Translations under genes and position numbers: made by a program
Notes under the pieces: model-generated
Told to the model about the DNA's origin: nothing
The model's database searches: none
Seen by the model: the letters and a program-made list of their open reading frames with translations, nothing else
Assembly (NCBI GenBank): GCA_963823165.1
Contig: CAWGKV010000001.1
Span: 248,001-312,000 of the forward strand
DNA length: 64,000 nucleotides
Direction of reading: 5' to 3'
Origin: Roseiarcus sp963823165
GTDB lineage: Bacteria; Pseudomonadota; Alphaproteobacteria; Rhizobiales; Beijerinckiaceae
Shown: positions 1 to 7,886 of the stretch, piece by piece
How positions within the stretch are numbered: the first letter of the stretch is position 1
How the letters are laid out: the number at the start of each line of letters is the position of its first letter

Positions 1-142
1 GCCGGATCGCGAGACTCCTGCCGAGCGCCCTGTCTGCCGCTTCCGTGACCGAGGCGGCGAGCGCGGCGAGTTCTGGATCGTCTTCGCCCGGCGGGTCTTC
101 CGTCACCGGCGGCCGGAGGCCCTGCAGCAGCGTGTTGCGCAT
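1..142 (-). CDS. hyfI: Hydrogenase-4-type / NuoB-like subunit, N-terminus only
   Basis: Only the first 47 codons lie in the window; the gene runs off the left edge. The ATG at 142 sits one base after the TGA of the hyfG-like gene, the usual hyfG-hyfI junction. The visible N-terminus (a start MRNTLLQGLRPPVTE followed by an acidic linker and an arginine-rich GRSLAIR) matches the leader of NuoB-like small subunits of group 4 hydrogenases and related complexes; the Fe-S cysteines would follow just outside the window. In such complexes this subunit carries the [4Fe-4S] cluster next to the large subunit. Identification rests on operon position and the short N-terminus. Confidence 0.72.
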   Translation of the reverse strand, partial: MRNTLLQGLRPPVTEDPPGEDDPELAALAASVTEAADRALGRSLAIR

Positions 143-143
143 T

Positions 144-1610
144 TCAGAGGTCGCATCCTGAGTAGGAGCAGTTGAAGGACTTGTTGCATAAGGGGAAGTC
201 GGCGACGATATTTCCTTCGATCGCAGCCTCGAGCAGCGGCCAGTGGAACCACGAGGCGTCGCGCAGATGGCAACGCGCGACCGTCCCGTCCGCAGCGAGG
301 CGTACGTGCGCGAACACGTCGCCGCGGAACGCCTCGACGAGCGCAAAACCTTCCACTGGCGCGCCAGGCGACGGAAGCGCGGCGCGGACTTGCCCGCCCG
401 GCAGGCGCGCCAGCATCGTCTCGATCAGGTCCAGGCTCTCGCCGACCTCCTCGATCCGGACCCAGATGCGCGCGTTGACGTCGCCCGCCCGCCGGGTCGG
501 AACCTTGAAGCCGAGAGCATCGTAAGGCGGATAGGGATGATCGCGGCGCGCGTCGAAATCGCGCCCCGAAGCGCGCCCGACCACGCCTCCGGCGCCATAC
601 GCGCGAGCTAGGCCGGCCTTCAGGACGCCGGCGCCGGCCGTCCGGTCCTGGAGGGAGGCGGTGTTGTCGTAAAGCTGGACGAGCTTCGGAAAGGTCTTCC
701 GGATCTCGCGCAAGAGCATGACAATCGCCTCGGCCCCGTCGGGAGCCAGATCGACCGCGACGCCGCCGGGAGCGACCGCGTCCATCATCAGCCGATGGCC
801 GAACGCGGCTTTGGCGGCGCGCAGGGTCCGTTCGCGCAGGATCCCGGTGTGGGCGTGCATCAGGGCGAAGGCCGCGTCGTTACAGATCGCGCCGATGTCG
901 CCGAGATGGTTGGCTATGCGCTCCAGCTCGGCCATGATTCCGCGAAGAAGTTGCGCACGCGCCGGGGCCTCGGTCCCGAGCGCCGCCTCGACCGCGCGGG
1001 CGAAAGCGACGCCATAGGCGACCGTCGAGTCCCCGCTGACCCGCGCCGCCAGAACTGCGGCGCGTTCGACGCCGGCCCCGCGCATGAGGGCGTCGACCCC
1101 CTTGTGCACGTAGCCCAGCCGCTCCTCGAGCCGCACGACCGCTTCGCCCCCGGCATGGAAGCGGAAGTGGCCCGGCTCGATGATTCCGGCGTGCACCGGC
1201 CCGACGGGGATCTGATGCAGCCCCGAGCCTTCGGCCTTGAGGAAGGGATAGGCGTCCGGCGCGCCGTCGTGCGCCCGCGCGCGTCCGAGCGGATGACGCA
1301 GAGGCCAGCGCCCGTGATCGAGCCAGCGCCGGTCGTCGGCGGCGCCGATCGCCTCGTAACCGAACAGATCGCAGGCCGATCGCTCGAGCCGGCTCGCCGG
1401 CGGGTGAAACCCCGCCACCGAAGGAAACGCGCTGCCCGGGCAGGCGATGTCAACGATGGCGAGCCTGTCGTTCGACTCTCTCAGCGCCATGCGCATGCGG
1501 CCTTCGTCGCCCCACAGGCTAACGAGGTCGGCTTCGCCCGCCGCGAGCTGCAGCGCGCTGTCGCGCCAGGGGACTTCGCCCTCGAGATGGATCGGCGGCT
1601 GCGCGCTCAT
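144..1610 (-). CDS. hyfG: HyfG/HycE-like large subunit (NuoC-NuoD fusion) lacking hydrogenase nickel ligands
   Basis: 488 residues. The N-terminal third is a NuoC/30-kDa-like domain (DLFGYEA near residue 81, then LDHGRWPLRHPLG), and the rest is NuoD/49-kDa-like, the fusion seen in HycE and HyfG. In NiFe hydrogenases the first ligand motif is RxCGxC; here residues 190-195 read RVSGDS, with serine at both cysteine positions. The C-terminal motif region ends SFNCSYSGCDL: cysteines are present at 481 and 486 but do not fall on the canonical CxxC spacing. I therefore infer that it does not bind a NiFe site and belongs to the Ehr-type complexes. It is preceded by hyfF with a 7-bp gap and followed by hyfI one base after its stop. 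Confidence 0.85.
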   Translation of the reverse strand: MSAQPPIHLEGEVPWRDSALQLAAGEADLVSLWGDEGRMRMALRESNDRLAIVDIACPGSAFPSVAGFHPPASRLERSACDLFGYEAIGAADDRRWLDHGRWPLRHPLGRARAHDGAPDAYPFLKAEGSGLHQIPVGPVHAGIIEPGHFRFHAGGEAVVRLEERLGYVHKGVDALMRGAGVERAAVLAARVSGDSTVAYGVAFARAVEAALGTEAPARAQLLRGIMAELERIANHLGDIGAICNDAAFALMHAHTGILRERTLRAAKAAFGHRLMMDAVAPGGVAVDLAPDGAEAIVMLLREIRKTFPKLVQLYDNTASLQDRTAGAGVLKAGLARAYGAGGVVGRASGRDFDARRDHPYPPYDALGFKVPTRRAGDVNARIWVRIEEVGESLDLIETMLARLPGGQVRAALPSPGAPVEGFALVEAFRGDVFAHVRLAADGTVARCHLRDASWFHWPLLEAAIEGNIVADFPLCNKSFNCSYSGCDL

Positions 1611-1617
1611 GGCGCCC

Positions 1618-3063
1618 TCACCGCAACAATTCCGCGACGTGCTGGAACCACCTCACGAGCGGGGGCGGCAGATAGACGCCGGCCATCAGCACCAGGGCGA
1701 AATGGGCGAGAATCGGCAGGGCGGAGGACTTGGCCTTCGCGGTCGGGCCGGTCGGCGCGCCGAACGCCATGCCCTGCATCCTCAGGACGAGAGCTCCGAG
1801 CGCCACGAGAAGGCCGAAGGCCAGCAGCAGCGCGAGCCACGGGGCCCGCTCGAAAGTCGAGCTCACGATCAGGAACTCGCTCATGAAGACCCCCATCGGC
1901 GGCAGGCCGACGATGGCGAAGACGCCGAAAACGAGGCTCCAGCCGAGCAGTGGATTGGTCACGGTGAGGCCGCGGATGTCGGCGATCCGCTGCGAGCCTT
2001 TGACCTGGGCGATCTGGCCGACGGCGTAGAAGATCGCGGACTTCGTCAGGCTGTGCATGGCCATATGCAGGAGCGCGGCGAAATTGGCGAGCGGCCCGCC
2101 GATTCCGAACGCGAACACGATGACTCCCATGTGCTCGATCGACGAATAGGCGAACATGCGCTTCACGTCGCGGCGCCGGTAGAGCATGAAGGCGGCGAAC
2201 ACGACCGAGACGAGGCCGAGCGTCGCCATCAGCGGCCCCGGCGCGAGCGCGCGCGCGTTGGCGTCGAGCAGAAGCTTGAAGCGAAGCACGGCATAGAGCG
2301 CGACATTGAGCAGGAGCCCGGAGAGCACCGCCGAGATTGGCGTCGGGCCTTCGGCGTGCGCGTCCGGCAGCCACGCGTGCAGCGGCGCGAGGCCCACCTT
2401 CGTGCCGTAGCCGAGCAGCAGGAAGACGAAAGCGAGATCGAGCAGCGACGGATCGAACGCGGCGACGTTCTGAATCAGGCTCGTCCACAGCATGCCCTGA
2501 ACGCCCTCGCCGACCACCGGGCGGGCCGCCATGTAGACAAGGATCGTGCCGAACAGCGCGAGCGCGATGCCGACGCTGCCGAGGATGAAATATTTCCACG
2601 CCGCTTCGATCGCCTCCGGCGTGCGGTAAATTCCGACCATCAGCACCGTGGTCAGAGTGGCGAGCTCGATCGCCACCCACATCAAGCCGATGTTGTTGGC
2701 GGTGAGCGCGAGGTTCATCGAGAACAGGAGGAACTGATACATCGCGTGATAGAAGCGCAGATGGGTCGCCGTCAGCCGGCCCGTCTCGATCTCATGCGCG
2801 ATGTAGGTCGCGCTGAACACGCTCGCGGTGAAGCCGACAAAGGTGTTGAGCACGACGAAGACGACGTTGAGATCGTCGACCAGGATGTAGGCGTTCGGCG
2901 GCGGCGCCGCGACGAGCAGCGAGGCCGAGGCGAGAAACGTGACCAAGGCGGACGCCACGTTGAGCGCCGCCGACAGCCGGTAGGACGGCAGGGCGGCGAG
3001 CAGCGCCGCGGTCGCCGCCGGCAGCGCGAGAATGACCAGGGCGGCGTTCGGCGCTGCGGTCAT
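1618..3063 (-). CDS. hyfF: HyfF-like antiporter-type membrane subunit (NuoL/M/N family)
   Basis: 481 residues, almost entirely hydrophobic, with about 14 predicted membrane helices. Residues expected for proton-pumping subunits of this superfamily are present: a helix glutamate in VAIELATL (residue 134), a lysine in GYGTKVGLAPLHAWLP (222) and the histidine that follows (229). Family role: proton- or cation-translocating membrane module of group 4 hydrogenases and relatives. The start ATG overlaps the hyfE TGA by 4 bp (ATGA), indicating translational coupling in the hyfBCEFGI operon. Confidence 0.9.
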   Translation of the reverse strand: MTAAPNAALVILALPAATAALLAALPSYRLSAALNVASALVTFLASASLLVAAPPPNAYILVDDLNVVFVVLNTFVGFTASVFSATYIAHEIETGRLTATHLRFYHAMYQFLLFSMNLALTANNIGLMWVAIELATLTTVLMVGIYRTPEAIEAAWKYFILGSVGIALALFGTILVYMAARPVVGEGVQGMLWTSLIQNVAAFDPSLLDLAFVFLLLGYGTKVGLAPLHAWLPDAHAEGPTPISAVLSGLLLNVALYAVLRFKLLLDANARALAPGPLMATLGLVSVVFAAFMLYRRRDVKRMFAYSSIEHMGVIVFAFGIGGPLANFAALLHMAMHSLTKSAIFYAVGQIAQVKGSQRIADIRGLTVTNPLLGWSLVFGVFAIVGLPPMGVFMSEFLIVSSTFERAPWLALLLAFGLLVALGALVLRMQGMAFGAPTGPTAKAKSSALPILAHFALVLMAGVYLPPPLVRWFQHVAELLR

Positions 3064-3722
3064 CGCCGGTCGCCACGAAATCTGTCGAGCGCCTGCGCGT
3101 CGACCGTCTCGAACCGTTCGGCGATGCGGAAGAGGAAGACGCCGATCACCACCAGCGCCACCAGCACGGAAAACGCGACCGAAATCTCGACGACGAGCGG
3201 CATGCCCTTGGCGCCGGCCGCCGCGAGGATGAGCCCGTTCTCGAGCGACATGAAGCCGACGACCATCGAGACGGCGTTGCGGCGCACCACCATCATCAAC
3301 ATGCCGAGCAGCACGACCGACAAGGCGAAGGCGAGGTCCTCGCGGGCGAGCGCGTCCGCCTCGCTGGCGATCCGCAGCATGACGACTTCCGACAGCGCGA
3401 CCAACGCCAGTCCGACCAGCATGGTCGGCCCAACCCCCACGACGTTCTCGACGTCCCGCTCAATCCCGAGCTGGGCGATGATGCGATGAAGTGCGACCGG
3501 GATGATGATCGCCTTGAAGGCGAACGCGATCAGGGCGGTCACGTAGAGATGGTCGGCGTCTTGCACGTAAGCCTGCCAGGCCACGGAGAGCGACAGCACC
3601 ACGGCCTGCAGGGCGAAGACGTTGAGCAGCGCGTAAAGGCGGTCCTGGTATAGCAGCATGAAGCTGATCAGCACCAGGCCGCCAGCCAGGAGATGAGAGA
3701 CGTCGAAGGCGAGGCCCTTCAT
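3060..3722 (-). CDS. hyfE: HyfE-like hydrogenase-4 membrane subunit
   Basis: 220 residues with about six to seven hydrophobic helices. The second half resembles the NuoK-like portion of HyfE (MLMMVVRRNAVSMVVGFMSLENGLIL is the NuoK-type segment carrying the membrane glutamate). It is a small membrane subunit linking the antiporter-like subunits. The start overlaps the hyfC stop by 4 bp and its own stop overlaps the hyfF start by 4 bp. Size and order B-C-E-F-G-I match hyf operons; subunits D, H and J are absent from this stretch. Confidence 0.87.
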   Translation of the reverse strand: MKGLAFDVSHLLAGGLVLISFMLLYQDRLYALLNVFALQAVVLSLSVAWQAYVQDADHLYVTALIAFAFKAIIIPVALHRIIAQLGIERDVENVVGVGPTMLVGLALVALSEVVMLRIASEADALAREDLAFALSVVLLGMLMMVVRRNAVSMVVGFMSLENGLILAAAGAKGMPLVVEISVAFSVLVALVVIGVFLFRIAERFETVDAQALDRFRGDRR

Positions 3723-4678
3723 TTCAAGGTCCTCGAGACGAACAACAGCAATGCGCCCAGGAAGCCGAGCATCAAGGCCGCGCCGACGAAGTCGGGCACC
3801 CGGAAGACGCGCATCTTGGCGATGCTCGTCTCGAACGCCCCGAGCGCGACGCCCGCGATCATGAGCTTGAGGAGATAGGCCAAAGCGCCGAGCAGGCGGT
3901 CAGCGACGCTTGCGTCCGCGATCGCGATGCCCCAGGGGACGAAGACGCACATGACGAGCGAGACGTAGAGCACTAGCTTCAGCATCGCCGCGAGCTCGAT
4001 CACCGCAAGATGGCGACCGGAATATTCGAGGATCATCGCCTCGTGCACCATGGTGAGCTCGAGATGGGTCGCCGGATTGTCGACTGGGATGCGCCCGTTC
4101 TCGGCCAGCGCGACGATGATCAGCGCAACCAGGGCCATGCCGAGCGATACACGCAGCCCGACGAAGCTCGAAGCCATGTATGCGGCGACGGTCGACAATT
4201 GGGTCGAGCCGGCGACCAGCGCCAGCGTGAAGACGATCACGATCATCGCCGGCTCGGCGAGGGCGCCGAACAGCGCCTCGCGGCTCGACCCGATCCCGCC
4301 GAAGCTGGTCCCGACGTCGAGCCCGGCGAGCGCTAGGAAAAACCGCGCCGCGCCCAGGAGCGCGACGATGGCGATGAGATCGGCCGACCAGGAGAACAGA
4401 AGCCCCGTCGCGAAGGTCGGCACGAGCGCTGCGGCGACCCAGGTCGCGGCGAACACGAGATAGGGCACGAAGCGAAACAGCCATGAGGCGGTGTCGGCGA
4501 CGACCGCCTCCTTGCGCGCGAGGCGGACGAGATCGCGATAGGGCTGAAAGAGCGGCGGCCCCCGCCGGCGCGTAAGGCGCGCCTTGGTCGCGCGCACGAC
4601 TCCGGTCAGCAGCGGCGCGACTGCGATGACCAGCGTCATCTGCAACAGCTGGAAGACGAGATCGACGATCAGGGCCAT
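3719..4678 (-). CDS. hyfC: HyfC-like membrane subunit (NuoH family)
   Basis: 319 residues from ATG 4678 (start MALIVDLVFQLLQM). An upstream in-frame extension exists to 4990 but is arginine-rich, lies wholly inside hyfB and is not family-like, so the internal ATG is chosen. NuoH/HyfC hallmarks are the loop GRIPVDNPATHLELTMVHEAM, with the acidic residues that face the quinone or catalytic module, plus about eight helices. It forms the heel that connects the peripheral arm with the membrane arm. It overlaps the end of hyfB by 10 bp. Confidence 0.9.
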   Translation of the reverse strand: MALIVDLVFQLLQMTLVIAVAPLLTGVVRATKARLTRRRGPPLFQPYRDLVRLARKEAVVADTASWLFRFVPYLVFAATWVAAALVPTFATGLLFSWSADLIAIVALLGAARFFLALAGLDVGTSFGGIGSSREALFGALAEPAMIVIVFTLALVAGSTQLSTVAAYMASSFVGLRVSLGMALVALIIVALAENGRIPVDNPATHLELTMVHEAMILEYSGRHLAVIELAAMLKLVLYVSLVMCVFVPWGIAIADASVADRLLGALAYLLKLMIAGVALGAFETSIAKMRVFRVPDFVGAALMLGFLGALLLFVSRTLK

Positions 4679-6681
4679 GACGCGAGCACGACCAGAAGGG
4701 CGACGAGCGCGCCGAAGACGACGCCGAGATACTGGCGAATGGTGAGGAACTGCAGGCGGTCGAGCCTCGTCGAGGCACGCTCGATCGCCCCGACGAGTGG
4801 TTTGTAACCCGCGTCCCAGATCCTGTCGCCGAGCGTCAGGTCGAAGCGCGCCGGCCGCGTGTCGCCGGGGGCCGGCATGTCGATGCGCTCGCGGACGTCG
4901 AACGCGACGGCGCCGAACACCCGTCGGATCGGCTGCGCGAAGCTCTCCGCCGAGTATTGCGTCGCAGGCGACGGATCGGGGAAGCCGCAATCCCAGGCGG
5001 GGGCGCGCCGCAACGCCGCGGAGGCGAAACGGTGGATGAAGCTCGCCGTCAGTGCAGCCGACATGGCTATGAACAGAAATACGAGGAGCCCGTTATAGGA
5101 GCTCCGGCTCTCGGCGACCGGGGCGATCGACAGCCAGGCGATCGAGGATTGCGTCGGCATATGGCCGCCGATGACGGCTTCAGTCGCCGGGCTGACCGCG
5201 TCGATCGCCTGCCCCGGAAAAATGCCGGCGAGAAGGCAGAGCGTCGCGAGAATCGCCATCGTGGCGAGGGCGAAACGATCGGCTTCGCGCGCCCGCTTCG
5301 CCGCCTCCGTTCGAGGTCGTCCGAGAAAGGTTATGCCGAACGCCTTGCAGAAGCAGGCGGCGGCGAGCGCGGCCGACAGCGCCAGCACCGCTCCGACCGC
5401 CGGCGCCAGGATCTTCAGCACCCACGACGGCAGCACCGGGCTCAACAATATGGCCTGAAAGGTCAGCCATTCGGAGACGAAGCCGTTGAACGGCGGCAAC
5501 GCCGAAATGGCGACGCAACCAACCAGGAATACGAAGGCCGTTCGCGGCATGTTGTGAATGAGGCCGCCGAGGTGGTCCATGTCGCGCTCTCCCGTCGCCG
5601 ACAGCACGGCGCCGGCGCCGAAGAACAGCAGGCTCTTGAAGAGAGAGTGGTTGAACGTGTGCAGCAGGCCGGCCGTCAAGGCGAGCGCGGCGGCCGCCGG
5701 CATGCCGAAGACCTGGAACCCCAGCGCGAGCCCGAGACCGATAAAGATGATGCCGATGTTCTCGACCGTATGGTAGGCCAGCAGGCGCTTGAGATCGTGT
5801 TGCATCAAGGCGTAGACCACGCCGAGCAAAGCCGTCGCGGCGCCGACCGCCAGTACCGGTACGCTCCACCACCAGGCCGCCGGTCCCGCCAGCCCGAAAA
5901 CGATCCGGACGAAACCGTAGACGGCGACCTTGGTCATCACTCCGCTCATCAGGGCGGAGACATGGCTCGGCGCCGCGGGATGGGCGAGCGGCAGCCAGAC
6001 GTGCAGCGGCGCGATGCCCGCTTTCGAGCCCGCGCCGATCAGGGCCAGCATGAAGGCGAGGCCGGCGACGCCGGCCGACGGGCTCGCCGCCCGCATGGCG
6101 TCGAAGGCGTAGCCGCCGGCGGGGCCGGCCAGCAAGGCGAAGGCGAGCAGCAGCGCGACGGTGCCGAAACTCGCCATCAGGAGGTAGACGTAGCCGGCGC
6201 GGGCGTTGTCGTCCTCGCGGTGATGCGCCATCACCAGCGCCCAGGAGGAGAGCGACATGAATTCCCAGGACAGGAGAAACGTATAGGCGTCGTCGGCGAC
6301 GAGCACCAGATTCATGCCCGCGAGAAAGGCCGGGAAGAACGGCAACACACGCTCAGGCGCGCGCTCGGTGCGGCCGTAGCCGAGGCCGTAAAGGCTCGCC
6401 GCGGCGGCGCCGAGGTTGACGACGACGAGAAAGAAGGCCGACAGCGCGTCGACGTGAAACCGCGCCCCGATCCACGGGAGGCCGAGCGGCAGGACGAGCT
6501 CCCCGCCTCTCGCTCCTCCTAGGAGCTCGATCAAGGCGAGGGCCAGCAAAGCCGCCGAAACCGCCAGCGCCCCGCCGTAGACGACCGGGCGGCCGACCGG
6601 GCGCCGCCCCGCGCACGCTCCGGAGACGGCGAGCGCCAGCAAAGCCGCGTCGCCGGACAGAAACAAAACCTCCGCGCTCAT
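4669..6681 (-). CDS. hyfB: HyfB-like antiporter-type membrane subunit (NuoL family)
   Basis: 670 residues, first gene of the operon. Antiporter-type residues are visible: glutamate of SWEFMSLSSW (140), lysine of GAGSKAGIAPLHVWLP (220) with its histidine (227), and lysine of SGVMTKVAVYG (251). The C-terminal third continues with further helices and a cytoplasmic tail, as in HyfB/HycC. No gene lies immediately upstream on this strand (105 bp to the stop of the inositol-phosphatase gene), so the operon promoter probably lies in 6682-6785 or further upstream; I could not pick convincing -35/-10 boxes. Confidence 0.9.
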   Translation of the reverse strand: MSAEVLFLSGDAALLALAVSGACAGRRPVGRPVVYGGALAVSAALLALALIELLGGARGGELVLPLGLPWIGARFHVDALSAFFLVVVNLGAAAASLYGLGYGRTERAPERVLPFFPAFLAGMNLVLVADDAYTFLLSWEFMSLSSWALVMAHHREDDNARAGYVYLLMASFGTVALLLAFALLAGPAGGYAFDAMRAASPSAGVAGLAFMLALIGAGSKAGIAPLHVWLPLAHPAAPSHVSALMSGVMTKVAVYGFVRIVFGLAGPAAWWWSVPVLAVGAATALLGVVYALMQHDLKRLLAYHTVENIGIIFIGLGLALGFQVFGMPAAAALALTAGLLHTFNHSLFKSLLFFGAGAVLSATGERDMDHLGGLIHNMPRTAFVFLVGCVAISALPPFNGFVSEWLTFQAILLSPVLPSWVLKILAPAVGAVLALSAALAAACFCKAFGITFLGRPRTEAAKRAREADRFALATMAILATLCLLAGIFPGQAIDAVSPATEAVIGGHMPTQSSIAWLSIAPVAESRSSYNGLLVFLFIAMSAALTASFIHRFASAALRRAPAWDCGFPDPSPATQYSAESFAQPIRRVFGAVAFDVRERIDMPAPGDTRPARFDLTLGDRIWDAGYKPLVGAIERASTRLDRLQFLTIRQYLGVVFGALVALLVVLASWP

Positions 6682-6785
6682 CCCAGCGCGTCGATCGGCC
6701 TAGAAACCCGACGCCTGCTCACCCTGGCCCCAAACGAATCAGATTTTGTAGTCCACAATTCCGACCGTAGCAGAAACAACGCCCG

Positions 6786-7580
6786 TCAAGCGACGCTCTT
6801 CAGGAGCGCCAAAAGGTCGCGGTGCATGACCTCGTTGCCGCAGCAGATCGAGCCCGTCTCGAGGAAGTCGGCTTCGCCGTCGCAGCCGGTGACGAAGCCG
6901 CCGGCCTCCCGAACCAGCAACGAGGCGGCGGCGATATCCCAGGAGTTCAGGCCCCGCTCCCAGAAGGCGTCGAACCGACCGGCCGCGACGTAAGCCAGAT
7001 CGAGCGAAGCGCAGCCGAGCCGTCGCACGTTGACCACGCGCGCCATCACCGCCGCGAGCTCGGCCTTGAAGCGGGGATGCTGCGCCGCCTTGCCGAGATG
7101 GGGGATGCCGCAACCGAACAGCGCCTGCGACAATTCAACGCGGGCGGCGACCCGCAGACGGCGATTGCCGCCGAAGGCCCCCTGGCCCTTTTCCGTCACG
7201 TACATGTCGTCGTCGGCCGGGTTGTAGATGACGCCGGCGACGATCTGGCCTTCCCGCTCGAGCCCGACCGAGATGGCGAAGATCGGGATGGCGTGCAGGA
7301 AGTTGGTCGTGGCGTCGAGAGGATCGATGTGCCAGGTATGGCTCTTGTCGGTCCCCTCGACCCGCCCGGCTTCCTCCATCACGAAGCCGTAGCCGGGGCG
7401 CGCCTTGGAAAGCTCTTCGTAGAGCGTCTTCTCCGAGCGCTTGTCGGCGAGGCTGACGAAATCGCCCGGCCCTTTCATCGACACCTGCAGCTGCTCGATC
7501 TCGCCGAAGTCGCGTTTCAGCGCGCGCCCAGCCTTGATCACGGCGTTGGTCATCACGGTCATCAGGGCGGAGCGGATCAT
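6786..7580 (-). CDS. suhB: Inositol monophosphatase family protein (SuhB-like)
   Basis: 264 residues from ATG 7580 (MIRSALMTVMTNAVIKAGRAL); a longer reading to 7652 adds residues not typical of the family. Motifs of the lithium-sensitive Mg-dependent phosphatase fold are present: EE in FVMEEAG (69-70), DPLDATTNF (86-94, usually DPLDGTTNF) and WDIAAAS (214-220, usually WDIAAG). Family function is hydrolysis of inositol phosphate-type monoesters; SuhB also has an rRNA-processing role in some bacteria. It is a single gene on the minus strand upstream of the hyf operon. Confidence 0.88.
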   Translation of the reverse strand: MIRSALMTVMTNAVIKAGRALKRDFGEIEQLQVSMKGPGDFVSLADKRSEKTLYEELSKARPGYGFVMEEAGRVEGTDKSHTWHIDPLDATTNFLHAIPIFAISVGLEREGQIVAGVIYNPADDDMYVTEKGQGAFGGNRRLRVAARVELSQALFGCGIPHLGKAAQHPRFKAELAAVMARVVNVRRLGCASLDLAYVAAGRFDAFWERGLNSWDIAAASLLVREAGGFVTGCDGEADFLETGSICCGNEVMHRDLLALLKSVA

Positions 7581-7666
7581 GGGGACTGTCCCGTTGCGCG
7601 GGCGGAGCGAGCGGACGTTTAGAAGATGGGCCGCGCCGAGGCAACCTTTCAACCGGCTCAGTAGAG

Positions 7667-7813
7667 CTAGGCAACGAGACGCCTGGCGCCCGCGCGGTAG
7701 GCTTCGTATTCGGCGCCGAACGTCTCACTGAGGAGGCGTTCCTCCGACTCGATGCGGGCGATGACGACGGGCAGCGTGAGCGCGGCAATGACGAGGCCGC
7801 CGCCGGCGCGAGC
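7667..7813 (-). pseudogene. C-terminal remnant of an isoprenylcysteine methyltransferase-like membrane protein
   Basis: A 48-codon open frame ends in TAG at 7667-7669 and is closed upstream by an in-frame TAG at 7814-7816, with no start codon. The peptide (a hydrophobic stretch GGGLVIAALTLPVVIARIE, then SEERLLSETFGAEYEAY and RRLVA) closely resembles the extreme C-terminus of ICMT/PEMT-like methyltransferases, where RIxxEExxLxxxFGxEYxxY is conserved. The rest of the gene is missing, replaced by the promoter region of fhs. Likely a deletion relic. Confidence 0.6.
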
Positions 7814-7886
7814 CTAATCTGACCCGCTTGCAAATCCTCATGGATCGGTCATCACTTCCGCGGGGACCGAGTTCGAACGAGGAAAG

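Noticed and set aside
1447..6522. Long plus-strand frames (1447-3489, 4957-6522) opposite the hyf operon
   Set aside because: They are reverse-strand images of membrane proteins, rich in Arg, Gln and His, with no family features.
144..6681. True H2-evolving group 4 NiFe hydrogenase or formate hydrogenlyase
   Set aside because: The large subunit lacks the RxCGxC nickel ligands and no formate dehydrogenase gene is present.
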